Assembly: GCA_903915035.1 (NCBI GenBank)
Contig: CAIWRI010000117.1
Coordinates: 1-38,000, forward strand
Direction of reading: 5' to 3'
Length of the DNA: 38,000 nucleotides
DNA from: an uncultured Nitrosomonadales bacterium
Lineage (GTDB): Bacteria > Pseudomonadota > Gammaproteobacteria > Burkholderiales > Gallionellaceae
The notes beneath the pieces were generated by a model. The model was not told the origin of the DNA and did no database searches. It saw only the letters and a program-made list of their open reading frames with translations. Positions 7,525 through 15,359 of this stretch are shown here, piece by piece. The position numbers and the translations under genes were made by a program. Within the stretch, counting starts at the first letter, position 1. Each line of letters starts with the position of its first letter.

Positions 7525-7938
7525 TCATAAGTCGAGATACGCCTGTCCGAGACGGTCATTCCCCGCTGCACCACTGTGCAAATTGTATACTTTGCCACGG
7601 CCGCCGGCAGGCGGCGCTTCGAGGATCCAGCTCGTAGTACTGTCGGTAATCGGATCGACGGGCAGACCGTGCAAATAATTTTTTTCCACCAGTTGCTCCA
7701 GGCTGTCAGGATATTGACCGGTATCACCATAAAATTTGTCTATCGTTTCACGCGTTATCCGCAGGTTTTCCACCAGCATGGTGTCTTTGGCCACATCAAT
7801 GCCGTGAAAATAATTTGGTAGAGATACCGTCAGTAACATGGCAATGATGGACAGTACCACCAGCAGTTCAATCAGGGTAAAGCCGTTTTTCTGGCGCTGA
7901 ACCGTCTTAACGAGATCAATTTGCATATCAGTTACCAT
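7525..7938 (-). CDS. Type II secretion/type IV pilus pseudopilin (GspG/H-like)
   Basis: The protein has 137 residues. The prepilin motif is KNG-FTLIELLVVLSIIAMLLTVS near residue 19, with the canonical Gly-1 and Glu+5. The rest resembles a short GspG-like globular domain (DKFYGDTGQYPDSLEQLV, then GLPVDPITDSTTSWIL). The start overlaps the stop of the previous gene by 7 bp, with no separate Shine-Dalgarno, which points to translational coupling. An alternative ATG at 7926 is possible. It probably acts as a component of the periplasmic pseudopilus. Confidence 0.85.
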   Translation of the reverse strand: MVTDMQIDLVKTVQRQKNGFTLIELLVVLSIIAMLLTVSLPNYFHGIDVAKDTMLVENLRITRETIDKFYGDTGQYPDSLEQLVEKNYLHGLPVDPITDSTTSWILEAPPAGGRGKVYNLHSGAAGNDRLGQAYLDL

Positions 7939-8450
7939 TTTGCATAGGGTACGCCATTCAGACCCCGCTCGTTGCTGGTGGAATAAGCATCATAAACGTC
8001 ATTGCCGGCTCTGGGGTCTTCGGCCTCGCTGTCATAACTGCGCAGTCCCCAAGAGGCTTCATCGTCGAGTTTACTGTCATTTTGCATCGGGTCGCGTGGA
8101 ATGCGGCGCAGAAAGAAAATTTTTGCATGTTTGAGATCGGCTTTATTGGCGCCCCCCTCCACCAGCACGGCCAGGCTTGCCGGATAACCGGAACTGCCCG
8201 CCTGCTTGGCAATCTTCCCCTCATCACTGGCGCGTTTGTATTCATCTATGCCATGACGGATCTCATGCAGCGCGCGGCGCAATTCCTGTTCCTTGCTGCG
8301 TTGCCGTTCATTTTGCGCAGCAGGCATCACCAGCATGGCCAACACGCCCAGAATTGCCAGCGTGACCATTAATTCAATCAGCGAAAATCCGTTAATACAG
8401 TGAGTTAGCTTCCTTTTCCTGAATATACCGCTTATACGCTGAACACTCAC
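7932..8450 (-). CDS. Type II secretion/type IV pilus pseudopilin
   Basis: The protein has 172 residues. A 21-residue basic leader ends in ING before FSLIELMVTLAILGVLAMLVMP, a canonical prepilin cleavage and methylation site with Glu+5. The following helix (EQELRRALHEIRHGIDEYKR) and RRIPRDPMQ are GspG-like, but the C-terminus (NGVPYAKW) differs from classical GspG. The start is a GTG that overlaps the secretin stop as GTGA, so translation is coupled. It is probably a pseudopilus subunit processed by a prepilin peptidase encoded elsewhere. Confidence 0.85.
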   Translation of the reverse strand: MSVQRISGIFRKRKLTHCINGFSLIELMVTLAILGVLAMLVMPAAQNERQRSKEQELRRALHEIRHGIDEYKRASDEGKIAKQAGSSGYPASLAVLVEGGANKADLKHAKIFFLRRIPRDPMQNDSKLDDEASWGLRSYDSEAEDPRAGNDVYDAYSTSNERGLNGVPYAKW

Positions 8451-10417
8451 GGTTGTGTCTCAGAGGTCTTTTCGACTGCCGCTTTAACCACGCTGCTCTG
8501 CTGAACGGGCAAGACGGCTGGCGCAGATTCAGTCGCTACAGGAACTGGCGCAGCCTTGAGCGGTTCAGGCGCAGGTGTTAATGGTGCAGGCAGCGTGGTA
8601 TTGAGTACTTTCGGCGTTAAATCCGGTTTGTGACGCATACTGGTTTCCGTGCCGCTCAGATATTCCAGGGTGGCGGCCTCAGGGCGTTTGATATTGCGGA
8701 TCAGATGCGGGGTGATGGACAGCACAATTTCAGTCTTAAGTCCATTTTTTGAATTGGTGCCGAACAGGCGACCGAGTCCGGGAATATCACCCAGTCCCGG
8801 GAATTTAGCGCCGGTGTTTCGCTCTTCATTATTGAGCAAACCGGCCAGCACCTGAGTTTCGCCGTCTTTCAGGCGCAGCATGGTATTGGCAGTGCGCGTG
8901 CCTATGGTGTAAGTGACTGTTCCAGATGGGGATGTTTGCGTGCTGACGATGCTGCTGACTTCCAGGCCGATACGGATCGCCACGTCATTATCCAGATAGA
9001 TGGTAGGTTCTACGTCCACTTTCAGCCCTACATCAATATAAGATACTGAGTCTGAAACGCCTATATTAGCCACTGCAGTCGTTGTAATAACTGGCACCTT
9101 GTTGCCTATCATGATTTTGGCTTTTTCATGATTTAATACCCGAATTCTGGGATTGGCCAGCAGATCGGCATCGGTATCGGTCTGATTGGCGTTGATTACC
9201 AGCGGACTCAGGGAAGCGCCTATCGTTTGCTTGTTGAGACCAACCAGATTGCTCAGAGTCAAACCCGTCGCCGGTAGCGGAGTCAGTGTCAGACTGCCGG
9301 GTAGATTGACACCCAGATTCAGTAATTTGTTGCGCGTCACTTCCAGCACTTCAACTTCCAGCATCACCTCGGGTTCAGCCACATCCTGTGTCGCGATGAG
9401 TTTTTCAGCCAGACGCAGCGCATCCGCATTGTCGCGCACGATCAGCAGATTGAGTTTGTCATCAACTACAATATCATGCAATTTGAGCAGTGTTTTGAGT
9501 GTTTCCGCCAGCACGCTGGCTTTTGCGCTTTGCAAATGAAAGGTCTTGATCAGCAGTTGCTGATAATCCTTTTGCTTGTCAGGCGTGTTGGGGTAAATCA
9601 GCAGGGTATTGCTATCCATCACCTGTTGTTCCAGATGATTGGTCATCAGCATATAATAAATGGCGGCTTCTGTGGTGCTGTTTTTCAGATAGATCGAGGT
9701 TTTTTGATCGAACTTGACATCCTTGTCAAACAGAATGTTCAGCCCTGAGGTGCTGGCAATGATGTCAAATACCTGTTTGAGCGGTGCATCCCGAAAGGAA
9801 ATCGAGATCGGCGTTTTATAGGCAGCGGAAAGCAGCGATTCCACCGGTGCGACGGCTCTTGCGTCCAGCGTTTGCAAAAGTTGCCCGGCCGTCAGGTTTT
9901 TCGGATCTTCCAGTAGAATTTGTTTCAACTTTTCCCGTGCAGCATCGTTTTGCTTATTCTGTACATCCTCGTTGGCCGCCTTGAGCAGGTCTTCATGACG
10001 GGCTGCGCGATTGATCGATTCGATGCCTGATTGTGCAGCCACATTTTCAGGGTCGATTTTCAGGGCACGCTGAAAGACAGGTCGCGCCTGGACAAATTGT
10101 CCTTGTTCCAGCAAACGGTTGGCTTGTAACAGCAGACTGCTGATAAAGCGTTCCCGACTATGCTGGTAACCGGCCTTGTATTCAACGCTATCGGGTGCAA
10201 GTTGCAGGGATTTTTGATAACTGGCAAGACTGGCTTCGATATTGCCCGCCGAGTCAAATTGCTGCGCTTCATGATAGGCTTTTTGCGCAGCACAGCCGGA
10301 AAGCAGTGAAACAGATAGTAAGCCGGCCAGCATCACGCCTGACTTCAGGCGCATCACGCCGGGTTTGATGGGAACGATCATGGCGGGTTGCAGTTGCAGG
10401 TGGGGGGTTCTTTCCAT
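8447..10417 (-). CDS. Outer membrane secretin (PilQ/GspD/MshL-like lipoprotein with TPR-like N-terminus)
   Basis: The protein has 656 residues. A signal peptide with lipobox LLSGC makes Cys42 the likely lipidated residue, so this secretin may pilot itself to the outer membrane. Residues 45-190 hold TPR-like helical repeats (IEASLASYQKSLQLAPDS, VQARPVFQRALKIDPEN). An STN/N0 domain follows (ISFRDAPLKQVFDIIAS, about 205-240), then an N1-type domain (about 290-350). The secretin barrel signature runs from about 430 (LANPRIRVLNHEKAKIMIG) to GLGDIPGLGRLFG and a final ITPHLI. A Pro/Ala-rich tail of about 70 residues follows. It forms the gated channel of a type II/type IV pilus-like machine. Start choice is uncertain: ATG 10417 and in-frame ATG 10381 lie in opposite arms of a perfect 9-bp palindrome. 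Confidence 0.9.
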   Translation of the reverse strand: MERTPHLQLQPAMIVPIKPGVMRLKSGVMLAGLLSVSLLSGCAAQKAYHEAQQFDSAGNIEASLASYQKSLQLAPDSVEYKAGYQHSRERFISSLLLQANRLLEQGQFVQARPVFQRALKIDPENVAAQSGIESINRAARHEDLLKAANEDVQNKQNDAAREKLKQILLEDPKNLTAGQLLQTLDARAVAPVESLLSAAYKTPISISFRDAPLKQVFDIIASTSGLNILFDKDVKFDQKTSIYLKNSTTEAAIYYMLMTNHLEQQVMDSNTLLIYPNTPDKQKDYQQLLIKTFHLQSAKASVLAETLKTLLKLHDIVVDDKLNLLIVRDNADALRLAEKLIATQDVAEPEVMLEVEVLEVTRNKLLNLGVNLPGSLTLTPLPATGLTLSNLVGLNKQTIGASLSPLVINANQTDTDADLLANPRIRVLNHEKAKIMIGNKVPVITTTAVANIGVSDSVSYIDVGLKVDVEPTIYLDNDVAIRIGLEVSSIVSTQTSPSGTVTYTIGTRTANTMLRLKDGETQVLAGLLNNEERNTGAKFPGLGDIPGLGRLFGTNSKNGLKTEIVLSITPHLIRNIKRPEAATLEYLSGTETSMRHKPDLTPKVLNTTLPAPLTPAPEPLKAAPVPVATESAPAVLPVQQSSVVKAAVEKTSETQP

Positions 10418-10422
10418 GATCG
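10375..10422 (-). promoter_or_regulatory. 9-bp palindrome enclosing the secretin start codon
   Basis: CGATCATGG (10375-10383) and CCATGATCG (10414-10422) are exact inverted repeats 30 bases apart. On the transcript one arm contains ATG 10417 and the other the in-frame ATG 10381. A hairpin here could hide the first start codon. The gap to the pilP-like stop (10423) is only 5 bases. Confidence 0.4.
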
Positions 10423-10938
10423 TTAATTACTTGCTCCGGTTGTTAGTTGTTGAATTTGCCCCAGCGGTAGATAGAGTAGGGTCAGGGTTTGCGGCTCAAC
10501 CGCTTTGAGCTTATAGTCACGCGCGAAAACACTGCCCTCACTCACGATAAATACCTCTTCGCCACGCCCCAGATAAACTTTGACTTTTCCGTCATTTGTT
10601 TGCGCACCCAGATAGATAAAGGGCAGCGGCGGTGCGACAGGGGGGGGGGGCGGCGGCGGGCGCGGGGCTTTTTTGGCTGCGGCTAGCTGCGTCTTGCCGG
10701 AGAACAGCATAGCGGTTTTTTCCTCCTCCGCATCTCTGGATTTCAATACCTGTATCGCGATGACTGCACTTGAATGGCCTGTTTCATGCCGCGTTGAAGG
10801 TTTCGCAGGAGGAGGCGCGCTCTTTTGCTGATGCATCAAAGGTTCTGCTACTTCCGGTTCGGCGGAAAAATAAGTATAAAGCGCCAACGCGACCGTGCCC
10901 AGCAAGGCGGCCAGCATTCCCTTGTCGCGTAACTTCAT
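10423..10938 (-). CDS. PilP/GspC-like inner membrane-periplasm linker
   Basis: The protein has 171 residues. An N-terminal membrane segment (MLAALLGTVALALYTYF, about 8-24) is followed by a long flexible region. A proline block (APRPPPPPPPVAPPLP, about 91-106) leads into a small C-terminal beta domain (FIYLGAQTNDGKVKVYLGRGEEVFIVSEG) like the PilP/GspC homology domain. In known systems this domain docks on the secretin N0 domain and links the inner membrane complex to the outer membrane channel. The proline block is encoded by a run of 11 C (G on the plus strand, 10640-10650), a candidate slippage site. The start overlaps the previous stop as ATGA. Confidence 0.78.
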   Translation of the reverse strand: MKLRDKGMLAALLGTVALALYTYFSAEPEVAEPLMHQQKSAPPPAKPSTRHETGHSSAVIAIQVLKSRDAEEEKTAMLFSGKTQLAAAKKAPRPPPPPPPVAPPLPFIYLGAQTNDGKVKVYLGRGEEVFIVSEGSVFARDYKLKAVEPQTLTLLYLPLGQIQQLTTGASN

Positions 10939-11465
10939 TTGAGCACTCCGCTACTCTGTGATTTGTCGTTCAGGTACAGCGTCACTTGCAGCGTACTGAC
11001 CAGCGTATCGTCATCGGCCGAGTCGCGTTTGAAATTCAGTTCATCGACTGCTGCAAACGGGAGTTCAGCCAGAATTGCCAGCGTCAATTCTCGAATCTGA
11101 GTGTAGGAAGCTTTTACCGGCAGGCGTATCCGGTAGCGATAGCTGAGCGCTTCCTTGTCGTAGTTCCACTGATAATCGCCTGCATTGAGGCTGACACCGC
11201 TTTTTGCGGCAAGCCCGAACAAGGTTTGCAGATAGGTCTCGGCATCGCTGCGATCTCCCAGCATGGCATAGAACTGCACCAGGTGCTGATCATCCGTCGA
11301 CTCAACCGGCACGGTAAGGATTTGCGCGACGGATGGGGGAGGGCGTTTTTCAGGCGCGCTGAACAGTATGCTTCCCCAGCATAATATGCCGGGAAACAGC
11401 AACAGACTGGCCGCCAGCAGAGGAATATTCAGTTGCAGCAAGCGCAGTTGCAAGATCAGTTTCAT
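10935..11465 (-). CDS. PilO/GspM-like inner membrane protein
   Basis: The protein has 176 residues with one N-terminal membrane helix (about 11-33, LNIPLLAASLLLFPGILCWG). A periplasmic ferredoxin-like domain follows, with the heptad-poor YRYRIRLPVKASYTQIREL segment typical of PilO-type proteins. In type IV pilus and type II systems PilN and PilO pair to form the inner membrane alignment complex. The ATG at 11465 overlaps the preceding stop as ATGA, so I prefer it to the in-frame ATG at 11477. The assignment rests on gene order and topology more than on sequence. Confidence 0.7.
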   Translation of the reverse strand: MKLILQLRLLQLNIPLLAASLLLFPGILCWGSILFSAPEKRPPPSVAQILTVPVESTDDQHLVQFYAMLGDRSDAETYLQTLFGLAAKSGVSLNAGDYQWNYDKEALSYRYRIRLPVKASYTQIRELTLAILAELPFAAVDELNFKRDSADDDTLVSTLQVTLYLNDKSQSSGVLK

Positions 11466-11989
11466 TGTGTGAGCCATTCTGCTTCAAATTCAAAGCGCAT
11501 TGGTCCGTTCGGCTGTTGTTCGTCTACTTCATGCTTGAGCACCACCACCTCGCCTAAAAAAGCTTGTGCCTTCAGCGTGCGGATATAGTTCAGCATAAGA
11601 TCTGCGCTTGTTGTTTCTGCGATGCCGTGTAAGCGGTGTTTTTTTGCATCCGGTGTTAGTTCCAGCAAGGCCACGTTAGCGGGTGTCGCCTGTTCGATGG
11701 CGGCCAGTAAGTCACGCCAGGGCAGATTGAGCTGGGCTATGGCTTTGTTCACGGCGATTGCCTGTGCATCGCTGATGACGGGGCTTTTAACCGCTAGCGG
11801 GATTGCCGGCTTTACCGGTACCATTGCCTGCTGGCGAATTTGACGCTGCCGCGCAAGCTCCGTCATTCTGATCACGCCACTGATACACAGTGCGAAGCCT
11901 ATGCCTGCAAGCAGCAAATGTACCGGCTGTACTGAATAAAGCAGCCTTTGCCAGGTTTTTGGCGCAAAATCTATGTTAAGTTTTTTCAT
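11462..11989 (-). CDS. PilN-like inner membrane protein
   Basis: The protein has 175 residues. A short cytoplasmic N-terminus (MKKLNIDFAPKTWQRLLYSV) precedes one membrane helix (about 25-43, LLLAGIGFALCISGVIRM). The periplasmic part (LNLPWRDLLAAIEQATPANVALLELTPDAKKHRLHG) closely fits the PilN pattern. In PilN proteins a short cytoplasmic N-terminal peptide binds PilM. The start overlaps the PilM-like stop by 4 bp. It is second in the operon, as in pilMNOPQ clusters. Confidence 0.75.
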   Translation of the reverse strand: MKKLNIDFAPKTWQRLLYSVQPVHLLLAGIGFALCISGVIRMTELARQRQIRQQAMVPVKPAIPLAVKSPVISDAQAIAVNKAIAQLNLPWRDLLAAIEQATPANVALLELTPDAKKHRLHGIAETTSADLMLNYIRTLKAQAFLGEVVVLKHEVDEQQPNGPMRFEFEAEWLTQ

Positions 11990-12780
11990 GCGGTAAGTCC
12001 GGTCATCGCCAGCCGTATGCCCGGAGAAACAGGCGTTTGGTCTTCGTTAAGACACACCAGATCGAATTCTGCACTGCGCTGTGCAGGCCAACTTGCAGGA
12101 ATATCACCATACAGCAGCAGTGTGGCGGGCATCTCGACATTCAGGCGCAGGGCTTCGCGGTTAAGTAGTGTCGGCAAGGCTGTCGCAGCCTGCGATTTCG
12201 GCAGTATTATTTCGCGGATCTGAATAATGCCGCGCGCATCGGTAATCATAAAAGTTAAGCGCTGCTGTTGCAGCACGCCCAGCCAGTGTTCCGGTTGTAA
12301 ACGAGGGTGGTCGTGATTCCAGGCGAATATGCTTTGCGGCGCGACTTCAATAATTATCAGACGAGATTCTTTGCTGAGATTATTTAACTGCGTCATGACG
12401 GACTCGGGCAGGGCACAGGCTAAAAAGGGTAGTTTGGCATTCCAGTTTGCCGTCATTTGCCAGCCGGCCAGTGACTCGCCATACAGATGCTGAAAACGCA
12501 CGCTCGCCGCTACCTGACAATCCGCCAGGCTGACGGCATTTTGCGGCGGCGTGACCATCCAGCTGCGCGTCAATTCATCGGCTAAGATCACCCGGGCAGG
12601 CCAACCTGCACAGTCAGCGTCTTTAAATAAGGTGGAGAGTTGTGTGCCCGGAAAGCTTTCGTCAGCTGAAAACAGGTAATCCAGCAGCACGGTGCTGACA
12701 GGATTCCGGCCTGTCATGCTACGCAGCACGGTGAAGCCCGATTTGGAAAGCGCAATGCGCAATTCGCGGCGCTTAAACAT
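11986..12780 (-). CDS. PilM/GspL-like cytoplasmic protein
   Basis: The protein has 264 residues, is soluble and has no membrane segment. It is placed by gene order as PilM (actin-like ATPase fold) or the cytoplasmic part of GspL, but clear nucleotide-binding motifs are not visible, so it may be degenerate like MshI. I chose the ATG at 12780 because GAGGTG lies 7 nt before it. The longer frame to 12816 lacks a binding site. It is the first gene of the eight-gene operon and is preceded by a promoter-like element. Strand-rich stretches such as RLIIIEVAPQSIFAWNHD fit a split actin-like domain. Confidence 0.6.
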   Translation of the reverse strand: MFKRRELRIALSKSGFTVLRSMTGRNPVSTVLLDYLFSADESFPGTQLSTLFKDADCAGWPARVILADELTRSWMVTPPQNAVSLADCQVAASVRFQHLYGESLAGWQMTANWNAKLPFLACALPESVMTQLNNLSKESRLIIIEVAPQSIFAWNHDHPRLQPEHWLGVLQQQRLTFMITDARGIIQIREIILPKSQAATALPTLLNREALRLNVEMPATLLLYGDIPASWPAQRSAEFDLVCLNEDQTPVSPGIRLAMTGLTA

Positions 12781-12833
12781 GAAAAACACCTCTGCGCACA
12801 GTGTGCCAGACGTCAAATGAAGTAGTAAAGATT

Positions 12834-12861
12834 AGCATAGCTCAGCAGTATGCCTGTGCAA
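12834..12861 (-). promoter_or_regulatory. Putative promoter of the pilM-like operon
   Basis: On the minus strand TTGCAC (12861-12856) and TATGCT (12839-12834) are spaced by 16 nt, about 55 nt before the first start codon. Upstream, at 12882-12899, lies a near-perfect palindrome (AACTGTCAATTGACGGTT) that could be an operator. Confidence 0.4.
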
Positions 12862-12942
12862 TATTTCAGAATGATTAAACGAACTGTCAATTGACGGTTA
12901 AATTCAAAGAACTTATTAACAATTTCGCAGCATCGGATACAC

Positions 12943-13105
12943 GTCATACCTGTGCACATTTAAACCCATCATCCCGGCTTGCCTGCGGCAGACAGGCGAA
13001 CGCTATAGTATCCAGACAATAAATCGCCGCCTCGGCGAGACAAAGGCTTAGTCTGCTGCGCAGGATATAATTTCGACTGGATACCGGCTTGCGCCTGTAT
13101 GACGA
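12943..13105. repeat. Left compound repeat flanking the GIY-YIG gene
   Basis: It begins GTCATACCTGTGCACATTTAAA and ends GACTGGATACCGGCTTGCGCC then GTATGACGA-like sequence. The same beginning, middle (AGGATATA...GACTGG) and end recur at 13438-13584. The left arm of its internal inverted repeat is degraded here. Confidence 0.75.
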
Positions 13106-13121
13106 AAAATCAGGAGGTCAC

Positions 13122-13415
13122 ATGATAAACAGACAACCATGCGTCTATTTGCTGGCTAGCAAGCGAAATGGCACGTTGTATACGGGTGTCACCTCAGATT
13201 TGGTTAAACGCGTGTGGGAACATAAGCAACACCTTGTGGATGGTTTTACCAAACGCTATGGCGTCGATCAACTTGTTTGGTACGAGGTGCATGAAACGAT
13301 GGAATCTGCTATTTCGCGGGAAAAGGCAATTAAGGAATGGAAGCGATCTTGGAAGTTGCAGCTGATTGAGTCGTTTAATCCTGAATGGAAGGATTTGTAT
13401 GGCAGTGTATGTTAA
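13122..13415 (+). CDS. GIY-YIG superfamily nuclease
   Basis: The protein has 97 residues, the size of stand-alone UvrC-N/YhbQ-type domains. It contains VYLLASKRNGTLYTGVTSD, the GIY-YIG pair in variant form (VYLLAS...LYTGVT). The conserved Arg (VKRVWEHK) and the catalytic Glu (SAISREKAIKEWKR) follow. A consensus AGGAGGT lies 6 nt before ATG 13122, so the longer frame from 13089 is rejected. The domain cuts DNA or nicks structured DNA in known members; the role of these small copies is unsettled. It is bracketed by long compound repeats and differs in orientation from its neighbours, which suggests it moves or spreads with those repeats. Confidence 0.88.
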   Translation: MINRQPCVYLLASKRNGTLYTGVTSDLVKRVWEHKQHLVDGFTKRYGVDQLVWYEVHETMESAISREKAIKEWKRSWKLQLIESFNPEWKDLYGSVC

Positions 13416-13437
13416 ACCGGATTCACAGACTGGTTCT

Positions 13438-13584
13438 GTCATACTTGTGCGCATTTAAAGCCGTCATACCGGCGCAAGCCGGTATCCAGATAATAATCCC
13501 GCCTAATTATTAGTCCCTGTCTGCCTCAGGCAGGTGTTGGACAGGATATATTTTGACTGGATACCGGCTTGCGCCGGTATGACG
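13438..13584. repeat. Right compound repeat flanking the GIY-YIG gene
   Basis: It contains a perfect 27-bp inverted repeat at 13463-13489 and 13557-13583 (GTCATACCGGCGCAAGCCGG... and its complement). Each arm is itself a palindrome, ATACCGGC-GCAA-GCCGGTAT. It is a near direct repeat of 12943-13105. Confidence 0.8.
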
Positions 13585-13615
13585 AGTGGTTGCCCAATAA
13601 ACTGGGCAATAAACT

Positions 13616-13690
13616 GGGGTCAGGTCTCCGGCGCAAAACGGGAGACCTGACCCCAACGCCCGATACCGACCCCAACGCCCGATACCGGGA
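13616..13690. repeat. 14-bp inverted repeat followed by 19-bp direct repeat
   Basis: GGGGTCAGGTCTCC (13616-13629) pairs exactly with 13641-13654. It runs straight into two tandem copies of CCCCAACGCCCGATACCG (13651 and 13670). It looks like a dispersed palindromic repeat rather than a gene part. Confidence 0.7.
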
Positions 13691-13741
13691 GGTATGACGG
13701 GTGTCCGTTACAGGTCTGCGGCAGGTAGGACAGGCAGGCAA

Positions 13742-13775
13742 AAAAACAGCCCCTGATTTCTCAGGGGCTGTTTTA
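13742..13775 (-). terminator. Rho-independent terminator of the PstS-like gene
   Basis: The stem AACAGCCCCTGA/TCAGGGGCTGTT with a short loop has a T-run on the minus-strand side. It lies 35 bases past the stop at 13810. It could also act on the plus strand. Confidence 0.8.
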
Positions 13776-13809
13776 GCTCATCCGGGCAGTTGCCCGGACA
13801 AAGGTTAAA

Positions 13810-15321
13810 TTACATAACCAGTGGTGAGCAGTTGTTACCGGCAGTACGCTTAACCAGTGATGCCTTGGTTGCATCGCTGCCGCCGTCCAGGTAGCCGATA
13901 CCTGTCAGATTATGCAGTGTTGAATCTTTCAGGCCGGTGATGACAGTAGGGATAACCAAGGGGAAATTCTTGGCGATATTGGCTGCTTTTACTGGTACTG
14001 CGGCAAAGGCTGTCATGGCAAACTTGTAGTTGCCGTTGATAACCTGCAGACGCTGTGTCGTATCAAATGCACCGTTGTAAACGTTAGGGCTTACATTGTC
14101 CAGTTTGACATATTTCCAGCCAGCTTTGCCAGCATTGTCAGCTGTGGTCAGGGAGATCACGCCGATTGCATAGCCGGTAGTTGCGCCCAGTGCTGTTTTC
14201 ACAGCGCCGCCGGTTGCATTTGCCTGAACAACCAGAGCTGCTGTTGAATCAGCTGCGGCGATGATGTTCAGACCGCCGCCCAATACTGCGGCTGCTGTCT
14301 TGTCAAGCTTGCCTGTGAACGGGCTGACGTTGAAACCCAGTGTGGTTGTGTAACCCATGCCGCCGCAGACGTTGTCAGCGAAGTTGATGTTGGATGAAGC
14401 TTGTGTACCGGACAGATCGTCACGACGTGCCAGTGTCAGCACGGTAGCATCGCCTGAGGTATGCAGGAAAGCCGCAGCAGTCTTGATTGAACCGATTTTG
14501 GTAACCAAGCTGGTGTAATCAGCGGAACGTACTGAAGGCTGACAGGCAGCAGTCAAATCACCGGCTGCGCAAGAAGATGGCAGCAGGCCGTCACGGATGT
14601 TGGCGGTTTGCAGTGCTGAGTACAAATTATCGTTTACAGCCACGCCCATGCCTTGCAGCGCCAGCGGTGTGTTGGTCAAGGTAGACAGCTTTGCTTTAGC
14701 AGTCGTGTACAGTGAATAAAGTTCAGTTGGGTTGACATCGGAAATTGCCATGTCAGCCAAAGTAGGCAGGTGAGACATGCAGTTTACAACGTTAGCTGTA
14801 GCGCCGGTCAAACAGGTGTTAGCTATATTCTTGGTAGGACCTACTGTCACTACGTCAGTTTCAGCGGGTCCGCCTTTGAGTGCGCCCAACAACTGGGATA
14901 CACCGGCAGCTGAACCGTTGGTGCCGTTGTACACTACCAGCAGACGCTTGGTGGTGCCTGTCACTGATGCCTTGGACATACCGTACCATGCGGCTTCACC
15001 CTTTTGGGCGCCGGTGCCGGCAGTAGGAGTAGAACCTGTTACTATTGTGCTAGCGGCATAGCCGTTGGTGGTAGCAGCGTCAACAACAGAAACAAGTGTT
15101 ACAGCAGAAGCGGAATCAAACAGATCAGCAGCAACAACAGCTGACAGAGCGCCGCCCAGTGCGGAAGAGCCGGTGATGAACAAAGTTGCTTCCGGTGCGC
15201 AGGTGTTAACGAAGTTAACTGGGGTGTCTGTTTTGCAAACCAGTGGTGCAGTTGCTGCGAAGGCGGAAGCGGCGAACATCGACAGGCATACTGCGCTGAT
15301 AACTTTCAATTTCATATTCAT
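13810..15321 (-). CDS. Secreted PstS-like (periplasmic-binding-fold) protein of unknown substrate
   Basis: The protein has 503 residues with a clear signal peptide (MNMKLKVISAVCLSMFAASAFA, cleaved before ATAP). The opening of the mature protein (EATLFITGSSALGGALSAVVAADLF) has the strand-Gly-Ser-Ser-helix pattern of phosphate-binding-like proteins. Later segments (ASVTGTTKRLLVVYNGTNGSAAGVSQLL, LARRDDLSGTQASSN) also fit a PstS-like two-lobe fold. It is Ala/Thr/Ser-rich. Cysteines near the start (CKTD, NTCAPE), in the middle and near the end (NNCSPLVM) could form disulfides. No Pst transporter genes are near. I chose ATG 15321 because GGAG lies 6 nt upstream; the frame to 15396 lacks a site. Its place between secretion genes makes a type II secretion substrate possible, but this is not shown. 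Confidence 0.75.
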   Translation of the reverse strand: MNMKLKVISAVCLSMFAASAFAATAPLVCKTDTPVNFVNTCAPEATLFITGSSALGGALSAVVAADLFDSASAVTLVSVVDAATTNGYAASTIVTGSTPTAGTGAQKGEAAWYGMSKASVTGTTKRLLVVYNGTNGSAAGVSQLLGALKGGPAETDVVTVGPTKNIANTCLTGATANVVNCMSHLPTLADMAISDVNPTELYSLYTTAKAKLSTLTNTPLALQGMGVAVNDNLYSALQTANIRDGLLPSSCAAGDLTAACQPSVRSADYTSLVTKIGSIKTAAAFLHTSGDATVLTLARRDDLSGTQASSNINFADNVCGGMGYTTTLGFNVSPFTGKLDKTAAAVLGGGLNIIAAADSTAALVVQANATGGAVKTALGATTGYAIGVISLTTADNAGKAGWKYVKLDNVSPNVYNGAFDTTQRLQVINGNYKFAMTAFAAVPVKAANIAKNFPLVIPTVITGLKDSTLHNLTGIGYLDGGSDATKASLVKRTAGNNCSPLVM

Positions 15322-15359
15322 ATAAATCTCCGAAAATATAGTATAAGGTTGTAAGTTTG

